The translations under genes and the position numbers were made by a program. DNA of 64,000 nt from CALKXV01 sp965228905 (GTDB lineage Bacteria; Pseudomonadota; Alphaproteobacteria; Rhodobacterales; Rhodobacteraceae), in contig CBDDII010000002.1 of assembly GCA_965228905.1 (NCBI GenBank), positions 248,001-312,000 on the forward strand, in the 5' to 3' direction. Numbering within the stretch: the first letter of the stretch is position 1; every line of letters starts with the position of its first letter. Under the pieces are notes generated by a model. It worked only from the letters and a program-made list of their open reading frames with translations. It did not search any database and was not told where the DNA came from. Of this stretch, positions 26,604 to 35,823 are shown in pieces.

Positions 26604-28019
26604 TTGGCACATCCGAAGACACCTCCATTGAACGACCAAAAGAACGTTCAAGGATTGAAGCCACGAATTGCACCATACTGGAACACGCTCGAGTACTGCC
26701 GCCACATCGGCGTTCAAAAACACCCGACCACTGGTACATTCTGGGTCGCCAGGGTCCGGGTCTCAGGTGGAGGGCATTACTTGCAAAAGCGTCTCGCGCC
26801 CGTTGGTTTTGGTGGGCCAATCGGCATCGGATATGCTGATGCCCTCGCACTAGCAAAGGCTTGGTATTCATCCCCCGAGATAGCTGCTCGTGCTACCACC
26901 TCGTATCCAGTTGGTATCAGTCAGTCGCTTCGCTACGAGAAGACCGTTGAAGGTTTCACGATAGGCGATGCCCTTTCAGATTATGTTGAATGGAAGCGCA
27001 TTTCGGCTGCGAAGACGCACTTCGAAACCAATCTATCACTTATCAATTTTCACCTAATCCCTCGAATAGGGGATGTCATCCTGGAAGAGTTCACAGGCAG
27101 AATGTTTACTGATTTTTGCCGGGACGTACTCGAAACCCCGCCGAAGCGAGGGCGGCAGCCAAGGGGGCCGAAGATTCCTTTGGAGAAAATTGATTATGAG
27201 TCGCTGCGAAAGCGGAAGAAGACGCTCAACACCCTAATCGGTATTCTCAGGGCCGCCTTCCGAATGTCTTGGGAAAACGGTGAGGTTGAGTCTGATCGCG
27301 CGTGGCGGTGCCTGAAAAGGCTCCCTCACGCAGATACACCACGTAAAGACTTCTTGACGCGGCAACAGTGCCAGGCATTGCTAAAGGCGTGCAAGTCGGA
27401 CCTTCGGCGACTTGTTCTGGGTGCCTTGTACACCGGTTGTCGTGTGTCAGAACTCGCGAAAATGAGAGTTCGAGATGTAGGTGGACATTTCTTTGGCGTC
27501 TACATTCGGCCCCTCAAAAGTTATCGGGGCCGCTATGTCTATTTGCCTGACGAGGGAATGACGTTATTTCTCGATCTGTGCGAAGGAAAAGACGACGAAG
27601 AGCTTGTCTTCCGCATGAATTCGGGTCGCTCCTGGTCAGGAGGTCATAAGCACCTTTTTAAAGCAGCTGTGCGTGATGCCGGACTTCCTGAATCGTTTGT
27701 GTTTCACGGACTGCGGCACACATATGCCAGCCAACTCGTACAGGCCGGGACGCCATTGGCTATCGTTGCCAAACAGCTCGGTCATGCGACTACGGACACG
27801 GTGAGCCGGACATACGGACACCTTTCTTGTCAGTCGATTGAAGAGGAGCTTTCACTCCGCTTTGCTCCTATTTCTGAACCTAGGAAAGATCCGAGGCTGT
27901 CACGCATCCGGTCTTCCTTGCAGTCAGTCGCCGTAGCCCCTGACTCATGGCCCATAAAAAACCATAGTGAGGCTAAGGGGGAAATCGTTATGTTCCTAAG
28001 GTCGGCGCGACCTGGTTAG
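26604..28019 (+). CDS. phage-type tyrosine integrase
   Basis: A 471-residue integrase starting at TTG 26604 (AAAGGA upstream). It has an N-terminal arm-binding-like region (about 1-110), a core-binding domain (about 115-250), then a catalytic domain with Arg in YTGCRVSELAKMR, HGLRHTYAS and GHATTDTVSRTYGH carrying the nucleophile Tyr. A 60-residue C-terminal extension follows the catalytic domain. It resembles prophage and island integrases. The att sites are not identified. Confidence 0.9.
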   Translation: MAHPKTPPLNDQKNVQGLKPRIAPYWNTLEYCRHIGVQKHPTTGTFWVARVRVSGGGHYLQKRLAPVGFGGPIGIGYADALALAKAWYSSPEIAARATTSYPVGISQSLRYEKTVEGFTIGDALSDYVEWKRISAAKTHFETNLSLINFHLIPRIGDVILEEFTGRMFTDFCRDVLETPPKRGRQPRGPKIPLEKIDYESLRKRKKTLNTLIGILRAAFRMSWENGEVESDRAWRCLKRLPHADTPRKDFLTRQQCQALLKACKSDLRRLVLGALYTGCRVSELAKMRVRDVGGHFFGVYIRPLKSYRGRYVYLPDEGMTLFLDLCEGKDDEELVFRMNSGRSWSGGHKHLFKAAVRDAGLPESFVFHGLRHTYASQLVQAGTPLAIVAKQLGHATTDTVSRTYGHLSCQSIEEELSLRFAPISEPRKDPRLSRIRSSLQSVAVAPDSWPIKNHSEAKGEIVMFLRSARPG

Positions 28020-28023
28020 GTCG

Positions 28024-28293
28024 TCAGCCTTGTTCGAGTTTTCTAATCAATGCGTGGTGCGCTCTCCGGCTCGCTTCAAGCCGCCTAATCATCCTCACCA
28101 ATGCGGAGCTTTCTTGGCCAGCCTTTTCTCGTTTTGAAAGTTCCGCCCGTCTTCGTTCGAGTGCCGACCTACACAGCAAGTAGTTTCGTTTTGCTCTTCC
28201 AAGCTGCATCTCCCGTTCTTCGTTCAGAATGGCAAGCAGCTGCTTGCTACTGATGGCATTCAGGTGAAAATCTCGCTTCATTCGCATCCCCAT
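28024..28293 (-). CDS. 89-residue charged helical protein
   Basis: Open from ATG 28293 (alternatives at Met3 and Met5) to 28024, ending 5 bases from the convergent integrase gene. The composition is Arg/Lys/Glu/Leu rich with heptad-like spacing (LLAILNEEREMQLGRAKRNY), so a small coiled coil. It could be an excisionase-like or regulatory protein of the integrase, but nothing specific is visible. No strong ribosome site. Confidence 0.45.
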   Translation of the reverse strand: MGMRMKRDFHLNAISSKQLLAILNEEREMQLGRAKRNYLLCRSALERRRAELSKREKAGQESSALVRMIRRLEASRRAHHALIRKLEQG

Positions 28294-29443
28294 GTTGAAT
28301 TACCGGAGGATTGGGTAAACAGGTTAAGAAATGGTTAACGATGCTTCGGTGAAACTTTCTTAGGTTGTCATAGTTTTGACTAATTCCCCTTATAGTTGTA
28401 GAATCACTGTCATAAATTACTGGCACAGCATACTCACTCACCTGGAGCGACGAACGCGGAGTATTCCCTGTTCGCCACTCATTAGTGGCCCGTTTGAAAT
28501 TCAAGCAAACGAAATGAAATATGGGCTCCATGCCGCACTTCACTACGGATTAGTCGAATGTCTCGTATGGGCTGCGAGCTGCCTACCCAATCTGGTGAGC
28601 CGTGTCGCATCGCTCTGCACTAGAACCAGTGGCAGCTATGAGTCGAACGAAAACATCCGGGCAGGTCGCGATCGATGAGCTTCCGCGCCGTCCCCGAGTC
28701 ACGCAACGAGCCGATACGTCCGAAACGCTGCACTTTGCAACATTGTCAGCGAAGCATCGAAAGCAGTCGTTTGCTGACGAAATGACTTCCCGTTGCTGTA
28801 TGTGGTATAGTTGATCGTGCCGTTGCGCGGTTTCTGGGAATGCAGGTTTTAGTGTAGAGGAAATATTCGACCTTCCACTAAGATCGCAAGCTACCGGCAA
28901 TTGTTTTGTGCAGACGGTATCTAGCTGAGTGTAACTTACGTCTTCCCGCCTCGGAAACTAGCTCTCTACGCCGATACTGGGAAATGCAATTGCAACGACG
29001 AGTTTATGCGCGACGAGGAGCAACAAGTGACACGAGGTGCACTAAGTGACTTTGCATTGGCATCCTGTTCCGGTGATTTGCCCAGTTGAAGAGACGAAGG
29101 CTGCCGTTCATGTCGGTGACCTTGCCAGGAACACGATCAAAGCCTATGGCAGTCATTGTGAAGCCAGTGAGTTCCGGCGCCATGCGATTGCTCGCAATTA
29201 CCATGAATTTTTTCACAGGACCACCCTGGGCGCTTACATCAGACCGAAATTATGTTGGTGTCTCTTGAAATCGCGCGGAAAAAGAATAGCATCGATAACA
29301 TCTAAAGAAAGTCTCGGATTATAGCGATTATATGCCGATTGGCGTATGGCAAGTGTTAAGTTCACAATTTTGGGTGCGTAACCGCGCTTCGCTAGTAATA
29401 ACTAAATAGAATAGATTTCTGCAATTTTTCTGAAAGATTGAGC
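28294..29443. other. about 1.15 kb without a convincing gene
   Basis: AT-richer DNA. Several frames of 60-105 codons are open on both strands and contradict each other (for example 28638-28814 plus and 28583-28900 minus; 29046-29324 plus and 29004-29216 minus). The plus-strand frame from ATG 28638 (MSRTKTSGQVAIDELPRRPR) is the most protein-like and could be a remnant. No RNA gene seen. Confidence 0.35.
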
Positions 29444-29869
29444 ATGTACTCGAAACTGAATGTTGAATTTTTTCAAGAGCTATCAATGAATATCTTGAGC
29501 GGCGATATTGAAGCTGTAACAGATAGGTGCCGGTCGCCGCTGGTATTTTCCGTGGGTGATAGAATGGTAGTGTTGGGTTCCAAAGAAAAAGCCACCCGCC
29601 AACTGCTCAGAATACAAAAACGACTCGTTGGCTGTGGTGTGAAGAAGGTCTCATCCGAAATTACGGAGTACGTTGCAGAAGCAACGGGAATGGAAAGTTA
29701 CGTTGTACATTTTGCCTTTTTTCATAGTAAGTTGTATCCGTGGGGCTGGGCGGAGTGCACATTTTTCGTTCGTAGAGTTGAGGGTTCGGCAGTCATCGAA
29801 ATGGTGGATTGTCAGCAGTTTACAGTTCTTGGCGCCACTTGTGTCAAGGGAATACCACGAGCGGCATAA
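29444..29869 (+). CDS. small protein, SnoaL/NTF2-like fold likely, copy 1
   Basis: A 141-residue protein from ATG 29444 (TTG 29438 also possible). It opens with MYSKLNVEFFQELSMNILSG and has alternating helix and strand patterns, with a C-terminal half SYVVHFAFF...ECTFFVRRVEG as in NTF2-like folds. It is a distant paralog of the protein at 31996-32370: both share an N-terminal helix pair, an E-x(2)-EY segment, an aromatic strand and an FVRR/YVRR strand near the end. Cytoplasmic; role unknown, possibly linked to the nearby phosphorelay operon. Confidence 0.6.
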   Translation: MYSKLNVEFFQELSMNILSGDIEAVTDRCRSPLVFSVGDRMVVLGSKEKATRQLLRIQKRLVGCGVKKVSSEITEYVAEATGMESYVVHFAFFHSKLYPWGWAECTFFVRRVEGSAVIEMVDCQQFTVLGATCVKGIPRAA

Positions 29870-30315
29870 CAACCAGATCATACTTGATGGTCCAACGCCA
29901 TGACTTGCCGTCATTCTCTCGGAGTTGTGAATTCAACCAAGTCGATTGACTAATTATGTCGCGTGCATTGCTGACGCTCATACGATGAGTCGAGGCAAGA
30001 TGCCGGCCAGATGAGATGCAATCGCCGCAATAAGCGCTCATTTCACGCCACGAAAGACGGAGACTCTGTCACGAAATTGCGTAATCTTTGGTGGCTAGAC
30101 AAGTGCGATGATCAGATAGCACCATAAGCTTGGTCCGCGGACCATTGGTGAGCCGCCATTCCAACATCCAAAGATCGAATTTCTCACACTGCTGGTTTTA
30201 CTATGACCGATGTTGAGGTGTTGTGGGTTATGGTGAGCATCGTGGCCAGGTGCCGCACGGGATGTTAGATAAACCGTGCGGCGGCCTGACTTGCGTGCAC
30301 AGGAACTGTCGACGG
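29870..30315. other. sparse region
   Basis: No gene is well supported. A minus-strand frame 29844-30041 (65 codons, MSAYCGDCISSGRHLASTHR at its start) is protein-like but overlaps the end of the convergent gene by 26 bases and lacks a ribosome site. The hairpin at 30252-30282 lies here. Confidence 0.35.
30252..30282 (-). terminator. hairpin downstream of the 55-residue gene
   Basis: A perfect 9-base inverted repeat, GCCGCACGG and CCGTGCGGC, with a 13-base loop, beginning 33 bases after the stop of the minus-strand small gene. No T-run follows, so either a rho-assisted terminator or mRNA 3' stabiliser. It is symmetric and could serve the other strand too. Confidence 0.5.
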
Positions 30316-30483
30316 TCAGGCAATCCTGGAGGCGATTCTCCGGTTTTCGTTGACAGATTCAAAGAAGCGGAATTCTTTCACAATCTGTGAGCGTTTGCTG
30401 GCCGTGAGTTTGGTTGAGAGTTTTCGATAGCGCATTTCGACGGTTGCGTCTTTGGTGCGAGCCTTAAGGAACTGAAATGTCAT
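30316..30483 (-). CDS. 55-residue basic protein, unknown
   Basis: From ATG 30483, with AGGTAA about 7 bases upstream, the frame reads MTFQFLKARTKDATVEMRYR and ends at TGA 30316. The product is basic (many Lys and Arg), with an N-terminal strand-like part and a helical C-terminus (KRSQIVKEFRFFESVNENRR). It is followed by a clean hairpin. Start, ribosome site, protein-like composition and hairpin together make this a likely real small gene in otherwise empty DNA. No homolog recognised. Confidence 0.6.
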   Translation of the reverse strand: MTFQFLKARTKDATVEMRYRKLSTKLTASKRSQIVKEFRFFESVNENRRIASRIA

Positions 30484-31615
30484 GGTCGTTACCTATGGTT
30501 GAGTGTGTGTATTTTATTATCGTCATGAGATCATGGCTCAAAAATGACGTATCGGCGGCGAGGAAAGATCATTCGCGGGTCAATTGCCATGACGTGAAGT
30601 CAATCGACAATTTTCCTCGCGTGAGTTCTTGGGATCAAAGTTTGGCTGTATGTCGTTCAGCTCTAAGCGTTCGCTGTCTGATTACAGTTCTTTGGACTTG
30701 GCGACGATATGGGCGACGGCCAGCAATCACAAACCGACACCATTACATCAGCGCTAATCCTCACATTGGGAGATGCAGTACATGCGTTCGACAGGCGACG
30801 ACTCAACGACGGATATTCAATCTTCCTTGAACGCCACTCACGCCCTGTAGTTCTCTCCACATACCGATCTCACTCGACCCTGGAGCATCGCCGACACTGA
30901 ATTATGAACGCGAACGCGTTTCCACTCAAACCCGCCTGCGACCAAGTACTGGTTTCCTTTGCTCCTCGACAGCCACAAAACCCGGAAATTTTGTGCAGCA
31001 CGGCAACCATCTTCAAGGACGGGTAGCCGTGCTGCAACAGTACAGGATGCGTCCTGGAAGTCACTCAACTTGAATTCTACACACATAACTTTCTCTTTCA
31101 TCCAGTACGCGTTGGTTTACACACACGTTCCAACTCGCTATGGGAACAATTAAACTTTCTAATGTGGCATTAGTAAGACTGATTTTCCTCTTGGTAGAAA
31201 ACAGTTTGTTTCCACAATCAGAAAGGGATGCACTGCGAAATCAGATCGCTCTGTTTTTGCTGGGTACTCAAAAAAACTGCTATCTTGCGATGGCTATGTG
31301 AACCTATTGAATCTCCCGCACCGTTCGACAGGACACATCCCAGGCTGGCCGTGGTTGCGCGCTCCTCGTGTCTCTATGGGAAGTTATCACATCTCGTACC
31401 CGCTGGCTCGAAATCGGACTGTCGAAGCTGCTCCGCGGAATAGCTGGTGAGCAAGAAGGTCCGTGTGGTCACCAAACTTCTGTGAAGAATCTATGGTCGT
31501 GGCCAAACGACGACAAAAACAGCTTGCATTCCCAAGCAGCTTGATTTCCACTGGATGGATAAAATATGGTATACGCACTCGTAAGGGTTGCATTCAGTAT
31601 TGTTGTTAATTCAAT
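30484..31615. other. about 1.1 kb without a convincing gene
   Basis: The upstream part should hold the promoter of the 55-residue gene. A minus-strand frame 30838-31101 (87 codons, MKEKVMCVEFKLSDFQDASC at its start) is moderately protein-like but has no ribosome site. The rest shows only short contradictory frames. Confidence 0.35.
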
Positions 31616-31933
31616 TTGAGGAACCCCAGATTGACCCAAGAGGTGGACAATACCACACGGGATGAGCTGCACGACTTACATTGCCTCTATCCGTCAGTCT
31701 TTCCGACACATGTGGGTCTGACCCCACACAAGCGACCTCCAAGATGGTTGTTTGTTGTCTTGGTGATTCCACTGCTTGGATTCCTGATCTACGAAATTCT
31801 GACAGACGTGATTGCGAAGGCTCGCTTCGCCAACAAAAGGCGGATTCAGACGGGACAATATTCGGTCAGTTTGTTCGGGAAAAAGACGCGCCACGTGCGC
31901 AGTAACGGACTTCCGGAAACTCAAAAGAGTTGA
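31616..31933 (+). CDS. small single-pass membrane protein, uncertain
   Basis: About 105 codons from TTG 31616, weak start. Residues about 43-65 form a clear transmembrane helix (RWLFVVLVIPLLGFLIYEIL) followed by a basic segment, suggesting an inner-membrane protein with its C-terminus in the cytoplasm. No family recognised. It precedes the second NTF2-like gene by 62 bases. Confidence 0.45.
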   Translation: MRNPRLTQEVDNTTRDELHDLHCLYPSVFPTHVGLTPHKRPPRWLFVVLVIPLLGFLIYEILTDVIAKARFANKRRIQTGQYSVSLFGKKTRHVRSNGLPETQKS

Positions 31934-31995
31934 GATGACGCGCTGCTCCCCGTCGACCGTTCGAACGCCCTACTTCAGCATTCTGAGACCGTATT

Positions 31996-32370
31996 ATGAA
32001 AGAGAAGCTGTCCAAAAATTACTTTGCCAAGTTCTTCCGTGGAGTTTTGCAAGGAGCATGGAAGGAGGTACATGGCGCGGTCAACGTGCCATTGCTCATA
32101 TTGTCCAAGAACCACGTGTTTCTTTTGGATTCTAACAGAAAAGTCTCAGATTTTTTCTCCGAATTCAAAGCTTTGACGCAAGGCTCTAGTTCTTGGAATC
32201 TAAACACTGAAATTAGAGAGTACCACCAAGACACCGAAGAAATGGAATGCTACTTCGTCGATGTTCGACTGCGGGGCGAGGGAGATTTCAAAAAAGCAAA
32301 CATGTCTGCAAAGCTGTACGTTAGGCGCAGCGGGACAGCTCCCCGTGTCGAACTGATCGAGTTCGTCTAA
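31996..32370 (+). CDS. small protein, SnoaL/NTF2-like fold likely, copy 2
   Basis: A 124-residue protein, MKEKLSKNYFAKFFRGVLQG at the start. The pattern (N-terminal helices, central strand MECYFVDVRLRGEG, final strand KLYVRRSG then VELIEFV) parallels the protein at 29444-29869 though identity is low. It is convergent with the REC gene at the end of the polysaccharide operon. Weak ribosome site. Function unknown. Confidence 0.6.
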   Translation: MKEKLSKNYFAKFFRGVLQGAWKEVHGAVNVPLLILSKNHVFLLDSNRKVSDFFSEFKALTQGSSSWNLNTEIREYHQDTEEMECYFVDVRLRGEGDFKKANMSAKLYVRRSGTAPRVELIEFV

Positions 32371-32471
32371 ACGGAGAAACACGCAGTTGCGACGCTGGAG
32401 CTGAAAAAAGCTCAGTGTATTCGACAAGATTCGATGACCCAGCGCTCCAGTTCACTTGGCGGAGCCTAAGA

Positions 32472-32843
32472 TTAACTGGATGACGCCACCACGTTGCGCA
32501 AAGTATCGGCCAAGGACAATGGGCTGAATGGCTTTTCTATGACTCGCGTCGCGCCTGCTTCCTTGATTTCGTCGATTGCTTCCTTGCCTGTTCGTGCAGT
32601 GCAAATGAGAACCGGCTTTGACTGCCGTTCTGGAGTCGACCGTATCAGCGCAAGCAGTTGGCGCCCATCTGGTGGTGGCATCATCCAATCTAGCACGTAG
32701 AGATCAAAGTCTTCCGAGATGATCCGGTCACTAGCAAACGCGCCAGAGCTTTCATACGTCGCGTCGATATCATCTTCGATCTCCAGCGCGAGTTCGATGA
32801 GGCTCAGAATATCTGCTTCGTCATCGACGATTAAGACTTTCAT
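32472..32843 (-). CDS. stand-alone response-regulator receiver protein
   Basis: A 123-residue CheY-like REC domain: acidic pair Asp7-Asp8, phospho-acceptor Asp52 in LDWMMP, Thr in ICTART and Lys in EKPFS. No output domain. The ATG at 32843 overlaps the kinase stop (ATGA), so it is the last gene of the operon and the natural partner of that kinase or of the HPt protein. It may act as a phosphate sink or signal by protein contact. The extended open frame upstream lies inside the kinase gene and is not used. Confidence 0.88.
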   Translation of the reverse strand: MKVLIVDDEADILSLIELALEIEDDIDATYESSGAFASDRIISEDFDLYVLDWMMPPPDGRQLLALIRSTPERQSKPVLICTARTGKEAIDEIKEAGATRVIEKPFSPLSLADTLRNVVASSS

Positions 32844-34879
32844 TGCACTGCATCCAATTCCGCTGTTTCGATGGTTAGAGGAAAGCTCAGGGTCACGCGA
32901 ACGCCGCAACGATTTCCTTCCGCGTTGTAGCGATTCGTGATCCGGATCGTACCGTCCATGCGCTCCACAAGTTCTCTTGTAATCGACAATCCCAGCCCCG
33001 TACCCGCGATTTGGACATTCGATCCATGTGCAGGAGGCGCGAAACGCTGGAAGATGCTTTCCAACGCGCCCTCGGGAATGCCGGGACCTTCATCACATAT
33101 CTCGATCACCACGGTGTCGCTTCGCAATTCCGCTTTGACGGTCACGTGCCCATCCGCTGGCGAATATTTCAGCGCGTTGGAGATGACGTTTGATAGAACC
33201 TGCTGAATCCTCAACCTATCGGTCCACAGACAATCCGTCGGCCTGGTTTGGTTAACGATATCAAGGCGGACGGACCGGGCGCTCGCCATACCTGCAATCG
33301 CCGACCTCGCCTCGTTCAGAATGTCACCTACCGACTGAACCTCGCAGTGAATGGTGAGCCGACCGGCGTCGATCGCCTGAACGGTCAATACGTCGTTCAC
33401 CAACAGCAGAAGCCGCTCCGCATTCTGTGCTGCCATTCCTATGAGCCGAACAGCTTTCTCGGGAAGTTGGTCTCCAAACCTAGCCAGAAGCAGTTCGAGC
33501 GACCCCTTCAGCGAAGTCAACGGCGTACGGAGTTCGTGGTTGATGGTTGCCACAAACGCCTGTCTCTCCGACATTAACTTCACCTCTTCGGTATAGTCGC
33601 CGATCACCGCGTATATCGTATTGTCGCCACGCTGGTCCTGCGTCACTCCCAATCGGAGTGCCCTATAATCGGGATCGCCCTGTTCGCCAATTTCGACCAT
33701 CGCGTCAGTTGGTCCAAAATCCGGAGAAAACTGAATCTCGTTCTCGATGATTTCGCGCAACGCACCGATCGTCACCATCGGGTCATCCGTTCCGAAGAAC
33801 TCGTTGGCACGCGGGTTCACACGTTGCCGTCGTTTCTCGGGCGACAAGACCGCGATTCCGTCATTCACGTTCTGGAAGATCGCTTCGAATTCTCGGCGTG
33901 CCTCCGCAATCTTCTGCCTGTCGCGAGCTAGAATTTTGAGATTTTGCTCCAGCTCAATCGTGCGTCGTCGGACGACGTTACCAATTACAAAAATTCCTAG
34001 TATCAGTATCGATGCAAGGCTGACGAATCCGACCGTTCGCATTTTGAATTCCGACAACGCGATCGCCGCGGGCAGGCTCGCAATGACACCGAAGGTACTG
34101 GGTTCGCTTCCACTGGATACCACGAAAGTTTCGGCGAAAGTGGTTTCTTTAGCCTCATCATGAGACGAAAACGCGATCTCTCCAGATTGCGTGAGCAACA
34201 TGAGCCGGATATTCTCTCCTACCTCAATCGATTGTAACAAATCATTGAAATAGTTTTCGCCGAGCGAACTTGCCGCAATGGCAACCACTTCCCCGGAACT
34301 AGTCTTGATGGGCCACGCAATCGGCACCACAACTCTACCGGTTCCGCGAGAGATAACCGGCGCTCCGATAAAGTGGATGGCATCGCTTTCCGTCGTTAAC
34401 TCTCGAAAGTATTGGCGGTCTGATAGATTGACGCCGTCAAGCGCCGGTACGGTCGACCAAAATACCTCGCCATCCATTCCGATCAGAAGAAGCGAGTCTA
34501 TCTGATCAATGGCACTAACGACATCACGCATTTCGCGATCCAAGCTGTAAACTGCTTGCTCTTGGCCGAACTGAACGAGCAGTGAGAGTTGGCCTAGCAA
34601 AGGTGCCATTTTCAGGTCAGCGATGGTTAGAGATGCGTCGACAGAACGCCGCACCAAAGATGCATAACTCTGCAACTCCAGATGCAACTGATGGGTCGTG
34701 TTCTTGTAGTCAAATCGGATCAACAGAGCCAAACCGACGATTACGAAAATTTCGAAAAACGCGACAACAAACAGATAGCCTCGCCGTGGCAGAAACATCC
34801 GGCCATGGAGGTCACTTTGTGAGGCTGCCCTCATGAAATCGCCGAGTCCCAGTGTGAGTGGCTGCGAGATTTGCCTCAT
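32840..34879 (-). CDS. membrane sensor histidine kinase (Cache-PAS-HisKA-HATPase)
   Basis: A 679-residue kinase. TM1 is at about 35-56, a periplasmic Cache-like sensor at about 60-280 (IDSLLLIGMDGEVFWSTVPA), TM2 at about 282-303, a helical linker, a PAS domain at about 325-435, HisKA with phospho-His448 in INHELRTPLTSLKGS, and an ATPase with NVISNALKYSP, DEGPGIPEG and GTGLGLS boxes. It has no receiver domain of its own; two separate REC proteins flank it. Start overlaps the upstream REC-GGDEF-like gene (ATGA). The signal sensed is unknown but is periplasmic. Confidence 0.92.
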   Translation of the reverse strand: MRQISQPLTLGLGDFMRAASQSDLHGRMFLPRRGYLFVVAFFEIFVIVGLALLIRFDYKNTTHQLHLELQSYASLVRRSVDASLTIADLKMAPLLGQLSLLVQFGQEQAVYSLDREMRDVVSAIDQIDSLLLIGMDGEVFWSTVPALDGVNLSDRQYFRELTTESDAIHFIGAPVISRGTGRVVVPIAWPIKTSSGEVVAIAASSLGENYFNDLLQSIEVGENIRLMLLTQSGEIAFSSHDEAKETTFAETFVVSSGSEPSTFGVIASLPAAIALSEFKMRTVGFVSLASILILGIFVIGNVVRRRTIELEQNLKILARDRQKIAEARREFEAIFQNVNDGIAVLSPEKRRQRVNPRANEFFGTDDPMVTIGALREIIENEIQFSPDFGPTDAMVEIGEQGDPDYRALRLGVTQDQRGDNTIYAVIGDYTEEVKLMSERQAFVATINHELRTPLTSLKGSLELLLARFGDQLPEKAVRLIGMAAQNAERLLLLVNDVLTVQAIDAGRLTIHCEVQSVGDILNEARSAIAGMASARSVRLDIVNQTRPTDCLWTDRLRIQQVLSNVISNALKYSPADGHVTVKAELRSDTVVIEICDEGPGIPEGALESIFQRFAPPAHGSNVQIAGTGLGLSITRELVERMDGTIRITNRYNAEGNRCGVRVTLSFPLTIETAELDAVQ

Positions 34880-35823
34880 GAATTCTCACCGGGTGCACCG
34901 ACCGTCCTGATGCCATCGGCAAGTGCCGCCGATGCAGGATATTTTACCCCTGGCCGCACGGTTGTGACGCGCAACATGAGCTGGTTTCCCAATGGATCAA
35001 GGGGATCCGCGAAACTGGTCGCTTCGACTGCCGTCGACAGTTTGTGCTCCACGCGACGCGCCGTGTCCTCCGACATATCTATCGCAAGGATACAGTAGAG
35101 ATTGGCATCGATTCGAGCTAGCAGACTGTTGGCGGGAAGATCTACACGTCCCAGTGTTCTGGCGAGCAACTTGGGTTCTTCCAATACGCCACGGACCGTT
35201 GATTGTCGCTTTCGGCGCAGTGCCAACACAATAAAGCACACACGCTCAAGGTCGGCCAGAGAAAGCCCCCGAATTGCAGTTTCGAAGATGGACCGGCTGA
35301 CCAGCAGGTCGTTGGCTATTTCGCCAACTTCGTTCACGCTGGCGGAGCGCGAGTGGCTCTCGGCCATAAGTCGTGCCTCGCTCGACTTGCGGCGACGCAG
35401 CTCGGAACCAAGTCGCAGGCCGTTCTTGATCCGGGCTTCCAGCTCGATGGGTTCGAAGGGCTTGGTCACGTAGTCGTTTGCTCCTGCAAGGAATGCCCGG
35501 GACAGCGTTCGCCTATCCTCCAAGCTTGTGAGCATGATAATAGGCACGTCCTCTTTCCCTTCCGTGCACCGGATCTCGGCGCAGAGATCAATCCCGTTGA
35601 TCTCGGGCATCATAACATCCAGAAGGATCAAATCGGGTTCGACCGCGCCGAGGCGCAATTGATCCAGCGCTTCAGCTGAATTGGTGAATGTGACGACATT
35701 GGTCAGGCCAAATTCCCTGAGGATGGCCTTTACCATTGCCAGCGCTATCTCGCTATCATCTACCGCGAGGATGAGCGGTCCTTGCATTGGGGATTGCTGT
35801 TGACCCAACGACGGCTCCATCAT
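34876..35823 (-). CDS. REC domain fused to a degenerate GGDEF-like domain
   Basis: A 315-residue protein from ATG 35823, which overlaps the previous stop. REC at about 15-135 has Asp22-Asp23, phospho-acceptor Asp69 (LLDVMMPEING), Thr in MLTSLED and Lys in VTKPFEP. The C-terminal 150 residues follow the diguanylate-cyclase pattern, but the active-site loop reads LLARIDANLYCIL where cyclases have LARxGGDEFxxL, so it should not make c-di-GMP. It may bind a nucleotide or a partner instead. In the operon it probably receives phosphate and controls the polysaccharide machinery. Confidence 0.75.
   Translation of the reverse strand: MMEPSLGQQQSPMQGPLILAVDDSEIALAMVKAILREFGLTNVVTFTNSAEALDQLRLGAVEPDLILLDVMMPEINGIDLCAEIRCTEGKEDVPIIMLTSLEDRRTLSRAFLAGANDYVTKPFEPIELEARIKNGLRLGSELRRRKSSEARLMAESHSRSASVNEVGEIANDLLVSRSIFETAIRGLSLADLERVCFIVLALRRKRQSTVRGVLEEPKLLARTLGRVDLPANSLLARIDANLYCILAIDMSEDTARRVEHKLSTAVEATSFADPLDPLGNQLMLRVTTVRPGVKYPASAALADGIRTVGAPGENS

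Noticed and set aside
32390..32455. Inverted repeat CTGGAGC / GCTCCAG between convergent genes
   Set aside because: The loop is about 45 bases and no T-run follows, so a terminator call is not supported.
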